From: Acaudatibacter sp035532115
Lineage (GTDB): Bacteria > Pseudomonadota > Alphaproteobacteria > Caulobacterales > Caulobacteraceae
DNA length: 40,651 nt
NCBI GenBank assembly: GCA_035532115.1
Contig: DATKRO010000090.1
Location: 1 to 40,651, forward strand
Direction: 5' to 3'
Shown here: piece by piece, positions 1-7,505 of the stretch
Position numbering within the stretch: position 1 is the stretch's first letter
How the letters are laid out: the number at the start of each line of letters is the position of its first letter
Made by a program: the position numbers and the translations under genes
The notes under the pieces: generated by a model
Databases searched by the model: none
What the model saw: only the letters and a program-made list of their open reading frames with translations
What the model was told of the DNA's origin: nothing

Positions 1-86
1 GGACGACTTCCAGCTCGGCTGCGGCGCGTCCGGCCCCGGCTCGCGCTTCGCTTGGCCGGGGTGACGGCGATGATGAGCGTCTCGTC
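1..86. repeat. Dispersed intergenic repeat, 3' part (terminal copy)
   Basis: These bases are identical to the last part of the repeat at 40404-40596 and closely resemble the end of the copy at 24035-24229, including the shared stretch gatgatgagcgtctcgtc. It sits in the intergenic space before the methionine operon. If the sequence is circular, this is not a third copy but the continuation of the one at the right end. Confidence 0.85.
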
Positions 87-141
87 GACTCAGGCACTTC
101 GCCGTCGCCCCTGGTCTGTTTCCCCTTGACGGAATGATATA
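1..141. repeat. Terminal direct repeat (identical to 40511-40651)
   Basis: Bases 1-141 match 40511-40651 exactly, with an offset of 40510. The identity extends past the dispersed repeat into single-copy sequence up to the start of the regulator's operator. Identity that stops exactly at both contig ends is what an assembler leaves on a circular path. It could also be a repeat-induced loop. Confidence 0.9.
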
Positions 142-157
142 AAGATATCCTTATATC
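126..157 (+). promoter_or_regulatory. Promoter and palindromic operator of the methionine operon
   Basis: TTGACGG at 126-132 matches the Caulobacter -35 consensus TTGACGS. Eleven bases on, GATATCCT is a weaker -10. Over the -10 lies a 22-bp imperfect palindrome at 136-157 (gatataaagata... ttatatc, 20 of 22 positions symmetric), AT-rich in a GC-rich setting. It lies three bases before the ATG at 161, and no Shine-Dalgarno sequence is visible, so the transcript may be leaderless. The likely ligand is the adjacent ArsR-family regulator, by analogy with SahR regulators of methionine-cycle genes; this is an inference. Confidence 0.6.
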
Positions 158-160
158 AGA

Positions 161-1132
161 ATGCCGATCACCTCGGACCAGGCGGTGGAAGTGCTGCGCG
201 CGGCCGGCGAGGCGACGCGGCTGCGCATCCTGGCGCTGCTGGCGCGCGAGGAACTGGCCGTGCTGGAACTCACCCGCATCCTCGGTCAGAGCCAGCCGCG
301 CGTATCGCGCCACCTGAAGGTGCTGGCCGACGCGTGCCTGGTGGAGCGGTTTCCGGACGGCGCCTGGGTGTTCTACCGCCTGGCGGCGGCCGGCCCGATC
401 CGGGGGCTGGTCGACGAGACGCTTTGCCTGATCTCGCCCACCGACGCCATGCTGTCGCGCGACGCCGAGCGCCTGGGCGGCGTCGCCGCCGAGCGCGCCA
501 GCGAGGCGGCCGCCTATTTCGCCGAGAACGCCGAGCGCTGGGACGAGATCCGCTCGCTCTATGTTTCCGAAGCCGCGGTCGAGGCGGCGATCCTGGAGGC
601 GGCGGGGGCCGGGCCGTTCGAGCGTTTCATCGACCTCGGCACCGGCGCCGGGCGCATGCTGACCCTGCTCGGGGGCCGCGCCGCCAGCGCGATCGGCCTC
701 GACCTGTCGCGCCAGATGCTGAACATCGCCCGCACCAACGTCGCCCGCGCCGGCCTCGCCGCCTGCGAACTGCGCCACGGCGACATCCTGGGCACCGGCC
801 TTCGTCCCGGCGAGGCGGACCTCGTCGTCGTGCACCAGGTGCTGCACTATCTGGGCGAGCCCTCGGCCGCGGTCGCGGAGGCGGCGCGGCTGGTCGCGCC
901 CGGCGGGCGGCTGCTGATCGTCGACTTCGCTCCGCACGACTTGGAGTTCCTGCGCGCCGAGCACCAGCACCGCAGGCTGGGTTTCGCCGACGACGAGATC
1001 GAGCGCTGGCTCGGCGCAGCGGGGCTCGTCCGGATCGCCGTCACCGCCCTGCCGGCCGCGGGCGGGGCCGGCCTCACCGTCAAGATCTGGCGCGCCGAGC
1101 GCGGCGCCGAGCGCATCCGGAGGGTGGCGTGA
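161..1132 (+). CDS. ArsR-family regulator fused to a SAM-dependent methyltransferase domain
   Basis: The 323-residue protein has an ArsR winged-helix domain in about residues 1-100 (helix-turn-helix around SQPRVSRHLKVL). A class I methyltransferase domain follows in about 140-300, with the SAM-binding motif FIDLGTGAGRML. Proteins of this two-domain type are commonly encoded just upstream of metF in Alphaproteobacteria and probably sense the SAM/SAH state to control methionine genes. The palindrome ending three bases before the ATG fits autoregulation. Its stop overlaps the GTG of metF by four bases, so the two are probably translationally coupled. Function as a methionine-cycle regulator is inferred from context; no methylation substrate can be named. 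Confidence 0.85.
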   Translation: MPITSDQAVEVLRAAGEATRLRILALLAREELAVLELTRILGQSQPRVSRHLKVLADACLVERFPDGAWVFYRLAAAGPIRGLVDETLCLISPTDAMLSRDAERLGGVAAERASEAAAYFAENAERWDEIRSLYVSEAAVEAAILEAAGAGPFERFIDLGTGAGRMLTLLGGRAASAIGLDLSRQMLNIARTNVARAGLAACELRHGDILGTGLRPGEADLVVVHQVLHYLGEPSAAVAEAARLVAPGGRLLIVDFAPHDLEFLRAEHQHRRLGFADDEIERWLGAAGLVRIAVTALPAAGGAGLTVKIWRAERGAERIRRVA

Positions 1133-2082
1133 CCGCGCCCCTGGACGGCAGCTCCAGCGCGCTGGGACCGGTGGCGCGCGCCGGGGGTCGCCAGCAGCGG
1201 CGCAAGCTCGACATCTCCTTCGAGTTCTCGCCGCCGAAGACCCCGGAAGCCGAGGCGATCCTCTGGAAGGCGATCCGCCGGCTGGAGCCGCTGAAGCCGG
1301 ACTTCGTCTCGGTGACCTACGGCGCCGGCGGCTCGACCCGCGAGCGCACCCACCGCACCGTGGCGCGCATGCTGAGCGAGACCACCCTGACGCCGGCCGC
1401 GCATCTCACCTGCGTCGATGCGGCCCGCGGCGACGTGGACGAGGTGATCCGCGCCTATTGGGACGCCGGGGTGCGCCACATCGTCGCCCTGCGCGGCGAT
1501 CCGCCCGGCCGCATCGGTGGACGCTACGTGCCCCGCGCCGACGGCTACGCCAACGCCACCGAACTCGCCGCCGGCATCCGCGCCATCGCCCCGTTCGAGG
1601 TCAGCGTCGGCCTCTATCCTCAGATCCACCCGGAGACCGGTTCGATGGACCGCGACATCGAGGTCGTGAAGGCCAAGGTCGACGCCGGCGCGACGCGCGG
1701 CATCACCCAGTTCTTCTTCGACGTCGACGGCTTCCTGCGCTTCGCCGACGCGGTGCGGCGGGCGGGGGTGGCCATCCCCATCGTCCCCGGCATCATGCCG
1801 GTGGCGAGCTGGGAAGGTCTGAAGCGCATGGCCGCGCCCTGCGGCATCGTCGTGCCCGGCTGGCTCGCCAACCTCTTCGAGGGTCTGGACGACGACCCGG
1901 CGACGCGGCGCCTGGTGGCCGCCTCCGTCGCCGCCGAGATGTGCGCGCGCCTCGAGGAGGAGGGCTACAGCCACTTCCACTTCTACACATCCAACCGCGC
2001 CGAGCTGACGGTGGCCGTCTGTCGCGTGCTCGGCATCCGCGAGGATGCGCCGGCGGCGCGTCCGGGAGCAGAGCATGACTGA
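1129..2082 (+). CDS. metF: 5,10-methylenetetrahydrofolate reductase MetF
   Basis: This FAD enzyme reduces 5,10-methylene-THF to 5-methyl-THF, the methyl donor for MetH. The 317-residue product shows the family start motif SFEFSPPKT with its catalytic Glu, then DFVSVTYGAGGSTRERT, HLTCVDAARGD, ALRGDPP and FFFDVDGF, in the usual order for a TIM-barrel MetF. I chose the GTG at 1129 because it overlaps the upstream stop (GTGA) and has GGAGGG a few bases before it. That gives a short extra N-terminus (about 25 residues) before the conserved region. It overlaps the next gene by 8 bp, consistent with a metF-metH operon. Confidence 0.95.
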   Translation: MTAPLDGSSSALGPVARAGGRQQRRKLDISFEFSPPKTPEAEAILWKAIRRLEPLKPDFVSVTYGAGGSTRERTHRTVARMLSETTLTPAAHLTCVDAARGDVDEVIRAYWDAGVRHIVALRGDPPGRIGGRYVPRADGYANATELAAGIRAIAPFEVSVGLYPQIHPETGSMDRDIEVVKAKVDAGATRGITQFFFDVDGFLRFADAVRRAGVAIPIVPGIMPVASWEGLKRMAAPCGIVVPGWLANLFEGLDDDPATRRLVAASVAAEMCARLEEEGYSHFHFYTSNRAELTVAVCRVLGIREDAPAARPGAEHD

Positions 2083-3142
2083 ACGCAGCCGCCGCATCGC
2101 CGCGCTGAAGGCGCTGGCGCTGGAGCGCATCCTCGTCTTCGACGGCGCCTGGGGCGTGATGATCCAGCAGCGCGGCCTCGCCGAAGCCGACTACCACGGC
2201 GAGCGCTTCGCCGGCCTCGCCACCCAGCTCAAGGGCGACAACGACATCCTCTGCCTGACCCGTCCCGACGTGATCGCCGAGCTGCACGAGGCCTATTACG
2301 ACGCCGGCGCCGACATCAGCGAGACCAACACCTTCACCGCGACCGCCATCGCCCAGGCCGACTACGGGCTCGAGGCGGCGGTCCGCGACATCAACCTCGC
2401 CGGCGCGCGCATCGCCCGCGAGGTCGCCGACCGCCGCACCGCGGCCGATCCGGCGAAGCCCCGCTTCGTCGCCGGCGCCATCGGGCCGCTGAACCGCATG
2501 CTCTCGATGTCGTCCGACGTGAACGATCCGGGCGCACGCACCGTGAGCTTCGACGAGGTCTATCAGGCCTATCGCGAACAGGCGCTCGCGCTGCACGAGG
2601 GCGGCGTCGACCTGTTTCTGATCGAGACCATCACCGACACCCTCAATTGCAAGGCGGCGATCAAGGCCATCCTCGATCTCGAGGACGACGGCCTCGAGCC
2701 GCTGCCGATCTGGATCTCCGGCACCGTCGTCGACCGGTCTGGACGGACCTTGTCGGGGCAGACGGTCGAGGCGTTCTGGAACTCCGTGCGGCACGCCAGG
2801 CCCTTCGCCGTCGGCCTCAACTGCGCCCTCGGCGCCGAGCTGATGCGCCCGCACATCGCCGAGCTTTCCCGCATCGTCGACACCCTGGTGGCCGCCTTCC
2901 CCAACGCCGGTCTGCCCAACGCCATGGGGGAGTACGACGAGGGGCCGGAGGCGACCGCCCGTGCGCTGGGCGAATGGGCGAGGAGCGGCCTCGTCAACAT
3001 CGTCGGCGGCTGCTGCGGCACGACCCCCGGTCACATCCGCCACCTCGCCGCCGCCGTCGCCGCCCTGCCGCCGCGCCCCGTTCCCGAGCACCGCCCCGCC
3101 ATGCGGCTCGCGGGGCTCGAAGCCTTCGAGCTGGCCCGTTGA
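2075..3142 (+). CDS. metH: Methionine synthase, homocysteine-binding (N-terminal) part
   Basis: The 355-residue protein is the homocysteine S-methyltransferase domain of cobalamin-dependent methionine synthase, encoded apart from the rest of the enzyme. Zinc ligands are visible as the Cys in GLNCALGAELM and the Cys pair in GGCCGTTPGHI. The start motif FDGAWGVMIQQ is typical of the domain. A split metH is known in Caulobacter and relatives, so the split itself is not damage. The ATG at 2075 has GGGAGCAGAG upstream and overlaps the end of metF by 8 bp. The partner polypeptide is encoded at 4118-6769, with a toxin-antitoxin-like pair in between. Confidence 0.93.
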   Translation: MTERSRRIAALKALALERILVFDGAWGVMIQQRGLAEADYHGERFAGLATQLKGDNDILCLTRPDVIAELHEAYYDAGADISETNTFTATAIAQADYGLEAAVRDINLAGARIAREVADRRTAADPAKPRFVAGAIGPLNRMLSMSSDVNDPGARTVSFDEVYQAYREQALALHEGGVDLFLIETITDTLNCKAAIKAILDLEDDGLEPLPIWISGTVVDRSGRTLSGQTVEAFWNSVRHARPFAVGLNCALGAELMRPHIAELSRIVDTLVAAFPNAGLPNAMGEYDEGPEATARALGEWARSGLVNIVGGCCGTTPGHIRHLAAAVAALPPRPVPEHRPAMRLAGLEAFELAR

Positions 3143-3217
3143 GCGGCGGCGCTGCGACCTTCTTGACTACCCCCCATGGCCCCCCCAGCTACTCGCGGGA
3201 GGCGAAGAGTTCCGGCG

Positions 3218-3667
3218 ATGGCGACGACTACGGTCAGCGATTACGTGATCTGGACGCGGCACGTTCATGGCGACGCGGAGCTGGTTTCGCGCATCCTCGC
3301 CATGTGGGCCGGCCAGACGTTGCAGCTCGAAGTCGACGGAGTTTCGGGAACCTGGCGCAAGATGGACGACGGCGCCGATGGGCGGCCCACGCCAGGGCTT
3401 CGGCCGCTCGGCGCCGCCCAGGGCCATTGGCGCGGTCTCTTCAAGACCCGGCGCGGGGATATCGTCTCGCTGAGAGCGGCTCAGCCCCATGGCGGCGTGT
3501 CGGAGAGTTCGCTGCAGGAGCGCCGGGCGAGGTTGGTGGCCCCACCCCGCGGCCGCACGCAGGAAGAGAGAGACGCCGCGTTCAGGAACTTTCTCGAACT
3601 CGCTCGGCAGGGCTATCGGTCCGATGGACCGTACGGTTCCAGGGACGAACTTCACGACCGCGAATGA
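3218..3667 (+). CDS. Putative antitoxin partner of the downstream PIN toxin
   Basis: This 149-residue soluble protein has no domain I can name. It begins MATTTVSDYVIWTRHVHG and includes GQTLQLEVDGVSGTWRKM and a basic, Arg-rich C-terminal half. Its stop overlaps the ATG of the PIN-domain gene in an ATGA, the usual layout of an antitoxin-toxin pair. An ATG 42 bases upstream (3176) is possible, but 3218 starts at the conserved-looking segment and follows gggaggcgaagag. The pair lies between the two halves of metH on the same strand. The antitoxin role rests on position alone. A weak TTGACTA box at about 3162 could give the pair its own promoter. Confidence 0.55.
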   Translation: MATTTVSDYVIWTRHVHGDAELVSRILAMWAGQTLQLEVDGVSGTWRKMDDGADGRPTPGLRPLGAAQGHWRGLFKTRRGDIVSLRAAQPHGGVSESSLQERRARLVAPPRGRTQEERDAAFRNFLELARQGYRSDGPYGSRDELHDRE

Positions 3668-4110
3668 TCAGCGCGGACACCAATCTCTTCGTCTATGCCC
3701 TGGATCTGCGCGAGCGGCCAAAGCAGGAGATCGCCTTGGCCGTGATCGGCGCCCTGGGTCGAGCGCCGGCGATCATCGGCCTCCAGGTCGTCGGCGAGTT
3801 GCAGCACGCCCTGCGCCGACGGCTGCGCCTGCCGCTCGCGACGAGCGTGGGCGCGGCCCACGACGTGTTTTGCCGATTTGCGACCTTCGCCTATGATTCC
3901 GACGCCGTCGCCGGGGCGCTGAGGGAGGCGGGCGCCGGGCGGCTGGGTTACTGGGACGCCCTGCTGCTGGCCGCGGCGGAGGCGGTGGGCGTGAAGATCA
4001 TGCTGAGCGAAGACATGGCCGATGGGCTCGTCTTCGGCGACCTGGAGGTGGTCAACCCGTTCGCGGCCGATGGTCCGAGCCACCGCGTGCGCGAATTGCT
4101 GAGGCTGTGA
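3664..4110 (+). CDS. VapC-type PIN-domain ribonuclease toxin
   Basis: The 148-residue protein carries the four acidic PIN positions: D5 in ISADTNLFVYAL, E45 in VVGELQHAL, D98 in YWDALLLAAAE and D117 in LSEDM, with the common C-terminal motif VVNPF. Such proteins are Mg-dependent RNases that act as toxins of type II toxin-antitoxin systems. The ATG overlaps the stop of the upstream gene. Its own stop lies only 7 bases before the TTG of the second metH part, so toxin and MetH translation may be coupled. The PIN assignment is firm; the RNA target cannot be read from sequence. Confidence 0.85.
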   Translation: MISADTNLFVYALDLRERPKQEIALAVIGALGRAPAIIGLQVVGELQHALRRRLRLPLATSVGAAHDVFCRFATFAYDSDAVAGALREAGAGRLGYWDALLLAAAEAVGVKIMLSEDMADGLVFGDLEVVNPFAADGPSHRVRELLRL

Positions 4111-4117
4111 GGGCGTC

Positions 4118-6769
4118 TTGACCCGGCCCCTCTTCGTCAACATCGGCGAGCGCACCAACGTCACCGGGTCGGCGCGCTTTCGCAAGCTGATCGCCGCCGG
4201 CGACTATCCCGCCGCCCTGGCCGTGGCGCGCCAGCAGGTGGCGGCCGGCGCCCAGGCGCTCGACGTCAACATGGACGAGGGACTGCTCGATTCGGCCAGG
4301 GCGATGACGACCTTCCTCAACCTGATCGCCGCCGAACCCGACATCGCCCGGGTGCCGATCATGATCGATTCGTCCAAGTGGGAGGTGATCGAGGCCGGGC
4401 TGAAGTGCGTCCAGGGCAAGTCGATCGTCAACTCCATCTCGCTGAAGGAGGGCGAGGCGAAATTCCTGAATCAGGCGACGAAGTGCCTGCGCTATGGCGC
4501 CGCGGTGGTGGTCATGGCCTTCGACGAGCAGGGCCAGGCCGATACCCGGGCGCGCAAGGTGGCGATCTGCGAGCGCGCCTACCGGCGCCTGACCGAGGCG
4601 CTTGGCTTCCCGCCCGAGGACATCATCTTCGATCCCAACATCTTCGCCGTCGCCACCGGGCTCGAGGAGCACGACAACTACGCCGTGGACTTCATCGAGG
4701 CGACGGCGTCGATCAAGCAGCAGCTGCCCCATGCGCGCGTCTCCGGCGGGGTCTCGAACATTTCGTTCGGCTTCCGCGGCAACGAGCCGGTGCGCCGGGC
4801 GATGCACTCGGTCTTCCTCTACCACGCCATCGGCGCGGGCATGGACATGGGCATCGTCAACGCCGGCGAACTGCCGGTCTATGACGAGATCGACCCGGAG
4901 CTGCGCGAGGCGGTCGAGGACGTGATCCTGAACCGCCGGCGCGACGCCACCGAGCGCCTCGTCGATCTCGCGCCGCGCTACAAGGAGGGCCGCCCGGTCG
5001 AAAAGACCGCCGACGCCGCCTGGCGCACCCTGCCGGTGGCCGAGCGGCTCAGCCACGCGCTGGTGCACGGGATCAGCGACTTCGTCGTCGCAGACACCGA
5101 GGCGGCGCGTCAGGCCGCCGCGCGGCCGCTGGAGGTCATCGAAGGTCCGTTGATGGCCGGCATGAACGTGGTCGGCGACCTGTTCGGGGCGGGCAAGATG
5201 TTCCTGCCGCAGGTGGTCAAGTCGGCGCGGGTGATGAAGCAGGCGGTCGCCTATCTGCTGCCCTTCATGGAAGCCGAGAGCGAGGGCGCGCCGCGCAAGG
5301 CCGCCGGCCGCATCCTGATGGCCACCGTCAAGGGCGACGTCCACGATATCGGCAAGAACATCGTCGGCGTCGTGCTGCAGTGCAACGACTACGAGGTCAT
5401 CGACCTCGGCGTCATGGTCCCCGCCGACCGGATCCTCGAAGAGGCGGTCAAGCGCGAGGTCGACATCATCGGCCTCTCGGGCCTGATCACGCCCTCGCTG
5501 GACGAGATGGTGTTCGTGGCCGGCGAGATGGAGCGGCGCGGCTTTTCCATCCCGCTGCTGATCGGCGGCGCCACCACCAGCCGCACGCATACGGCGGTGA
5601 AGATCGAGCCGGCCTACCGGCGCGGCTCGACCACCTACGTCACCGACGCCAGCCGCGCCGTGGGCGTCGTCTCGGGCCTGATGTCCAAGACCGGGCGGCC
5701 GACGGCCGAGGCCGCGACGCGCAGCGAATACGGGCGCATTCGCGAACAGTTCGCCAGAGCCCAGCAGGCCAAGGTAAGGACGCCGCTCGCGGCCGCCCAG
5801 GCCAACCGCTTCGCCATCGATTGGAGCGCCTACCGGCCGCCCAGGCCGAGCTTCCTTGGGACGCGGGCTTTCGCGCCCTTCGAGCTGGCCGACCTCGTGC
5901 GCTACATCGACTGGACGCCGTTCTTCTCCAGCTGGGAGCTGGTCGGCCGCTTCCCGGCGATTCTGGAGGACGACGTCGTGGGCGAGGCCGCGCGCGGCCT
6001 CTACGCCGACGCCCGGATCATGCTGGAGAAGATCGTGGCCGAGCGCTGGTTCGAGGCGCGCGGCGTCGCCGGCCTCTGGCCCGCCAACGCCGACGGCGAC
6101 GACATCATCGTCTGGACCGACGAGACCCGCAAGGTCGAGCGCGCGCGTCTCTTCACGCTTCGCCAGCAGATGGCCAAGGCCGAGGGACGCGCCAATGTCG
6201 CCGTCGCCGACTTCGTCGCCCCCATCGGCGGTCCGGCGGACTACATCGGCGCCTTCGCGGTCACCGCCGGCCACGGCGAGCTGGAGGTCGCGGCCAGGTT
6301 CAGGGCGGCCGGCGACGACTATTCCGCCATCCTCTCCACCGCGCTCGCCGACCGCCTCGCCGAAGCCTTCGCCGAGGCCCTGCACCATCGGGTGCGGGCG
6401 CAGCTCTGGGGCTTTGCCCCCGACGAGGGGTTCGATCTCGAGGCTCTGATCGGCGAGAAGTACCGCGGCATCCGCCCGGCGCCGGGCTATCCCGCCCAGC
6501 CGGACCACACGGAAAAGGCGACGCTGTTCCAGCTTCTGGATGCGACCGACGCCACGGGCGTCGTGCTCACCGAAAGCTTCGCCATGACGCCGCCGGCCGC
6601 CGTCTCCGGCCTCTACTTCGCCCACCCCCGGGCGCACTACTTCGGCGTCGGCAAGATCGAGCGTGATCAGGTGGCGGATTATGCGCGCCGCAAGGGCTGG
6701 CCGCTCGCCGACGCCGAACGCTGGCTCGCCCCGATCCTCAACTACGAGCCGGCGCGGGCCGCGGCCTGA
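4118..6769 (+). CDS. metH: Cobalamin-dependent methionine synthase, folate/B12/activation part
   Basis: The 883-residue protein holds the remaining MetH modules in order: a pterin-binding TIM barrel (about 1-265, FVNIGERTNVTGSARF), the cap and B12-binding domains (about 310-540), with cobalt-ligand H409 in KGDVHDIGKNIVGVVL, and the SAM-dependent reactivation domain (about 560-880, ending near RAHYFGVGKIERDQVADYA). With the separate homocysteine domain it forms the full enzyme. The start is TTG at 4118, since conserved sequence begins immediately and GTGAGGG precedes it. It follows the PIN toxin gene by 7 bases, an unusual neighbour for a housekeeping enzyme. Confidence 0.93.
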   Translation: MTRPLFVNIGERTNVTGSARFRKLIAAGDYPAALAVARQQVAAGAQALDVNMDEGLLDSARAMTTFLNLIAAEPDIARVPIMIDSSKWEVIEAGLKCVQGKSIVNSISLKEGEAKFLNQATKCLRYGAAVVVMAFDEQGQADTRARKVAICERAYRRLTEALGFPPEDIIFDPNIFAVATGLEEHDNYAVDFIEATASIKQQLPHARVSGGVSNISFGFRGNEPVRRAMHSVFLYHAIGAGMDMGIVNAGELPVYDEIDPELREAVEDVILNRRRDATERLVDLAPRYKEGRPVEKTADAAWRTLPVAERLSHALVHGISDFVVADTEAARQAAARPLEVIEGPLMAGMNVVGDLFGAGKMFLPQVVKSARVMKQAVAYLLPFMEAESEGAPRKAAGRILMATVKGDVHDIGKNIVGVVLQCNDYEVIDLGVMVPADRILEEAVKREVDIIGLSGLITPSLDEMVFVAGEMERRGFSIPLLIGGATTSRTHTAVKIEPAYRRGSTTYVTDASRAVGVVSGLMSKTGRPTAEAATRSEYGRIREQFARAQQAKVRTPLAAAQANRFAIDWSAYRPPRPSFLGTRAFAPFELADLVRYIDWTPFFSSWELVGRFPAILEDDVVGEAARGLYADARIMLEKIVAERWFEARGVAGLWPANADGDDIIVWTDETRKVERARLFTLRQQMAKAEGRANVAVADFVAPIGGPADYIGAFAVTAGHGELEVAARFRAAGDDYSAILSTALADRLAEAFAEALHHRVRAQLWGFAPDEGFDLEALIGEKYRGIRPAPGYPAQPDHTEKATLFQLLDATDATGVVLTESFAMTPPAAVSGLYFAHPRAHYFGVGKIERDQVADYARRKGWPLADAERWLAPILNYEPARAAA

Positions 6770-6791
6770 AGGGGCGCATCCCGGCGGGGCG

Positions 6792-7112
6792 CTACTCGTC
6801 GAAGATTTCGCGCAGGACCGCCAGCGTCGCTGTCAAAGATGCGCCCGGCGCCGAGCCAAGCCGACGGACGAGGCGGGTCTTGTCCAGCGTCCGGATCCGG
6901 TCGAGCAGGATCAAGCCGCGCTTGCCGGCGAAGGTGACGGGCACGCGGAACGGGGCCGGGTGCGACGCCGTGGTCATCGGTGCGACCGTGACGGTGCGAA
7001 GGTGGTCGTGCAACTCGGGCGGCGAGATCACCAGGCAAGGCCGCGTCTTGCGGATTTCGCTGCCTTGAGCAGGGTCGAGAACCGCGAGCCAGACGTCGCC
7101 GCGCGTCACCAC
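6792..7112 (-). CDS. MazF/PemK-family endoribonuclease toxin
   Basis: The 106-residue protein shows the family opening RGDVWLAVLDPAQGSEIRKT, then RPCLVIS and VTVAPMTT, typical of the PemK/MazF beta-barrel that cleaves mRNA. It ends VLREIFDE. Its start overlaps the end of the upstream antitoxin gene by 7 bases, the normal order for mazEF. It converges with metH, with only about 20 bases between the stops and no clear terminator. Confidence 0.92.
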   Translation of the reverse strand: MVTRGDVWLAVLDPAQGSEIRKTRPCLVISPPELHDHLRTVTVAPMTTASHPAPFRVPVTFAGKRGLILLDRIRTLDKTRLVRRLGSAPGASLTATLAVLREIFDE

Positions 7113-7354
7113 TCCAGGCTCTCGTCGGCGGCGTTGCCGAACTCCGGCCAGACGAGAGCGTCATCGCCGGCTTCCGCGAGCGCTCGGCTCGCCTCAGCCC
7201 AACCCTGCCTCGCCACATCTCTCTGGGCTTCGATGAGAATGCGACCGTCTTCCACCTTCATTTCCACCGTCCCCACCGCGCCGATGTCCGCCAGGAACGG
7301 CTTGGGGATGATCACGCCGGACGAGTTGCCCATCTGTCTTAGCTTGACGCGCAC
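7106..7354 (-). CDS. MazE/AbrB-type antitoxin
   Basis: The 82-residue protein begins with the SpoVT/AbrB swapped-hairpin DNA-binding fold (VKLRQMGNSSGVIIPKPFL, then MKVEDGRILIEAQ). An acidic, Trp-containing tail follows, suited to wrapping the toxin (DALVWPEFGNAADESLEW). It starts at GTG 7354 and overlaps the toxin gene by 7 bases. A promoter with a palindrome over its -35 lies upstream (7383-7421), fitting autorepression by the antitoxin. Confidence 0.9.
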   Translation of the reverse strand: MRVKLRQMGNSSGVIIPKPFLADIGAVGTVEMKVEDGRILIEAQRDVARQGWAEASRALAEAGDDALVWPEFGNAADESLEW

Positions 7355-7382
7355 GGCCTCGCTCTCCCGTCAGACGATGCAG

Positions 7383-7421
7383 GATGTCGCGGCGCGTCCA
7401 TGGTGTCAACTATATTGACAC
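7383..7421 (-). promoter_or_regulatory. Promoter and operator of the MazEF-type pair
   Basis: On the minus strand TTGACAC (7409-7403) and GCGACATC (7390-7383) are separated by 12 bases. They match the Caulobacter consensus TTGACGS-N10-14-GCTANAWC at 6/7 and 6 of 7 defined positions. A perfect inverted repeat GTGTCAA-N5-TTGACAC (7403-7421) covers the -35, a likely antitoxin operator. The right arm is also a TTGACAC facing the serine hydrolase gene, but its nearest -10 (GCGTGAAC) is 15 bases off, so a divergent promoter is only possible. Confidence 0.65.
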
Positions 7422-7505
7422 TCAAAGGGCGCCGCGGCGTGAACTGGCGTGGGGCGGCGGCTTGGGCGTATGGGTGGAGCGACAGCGCCTGAAGGAGCGG
7501 TTTCG

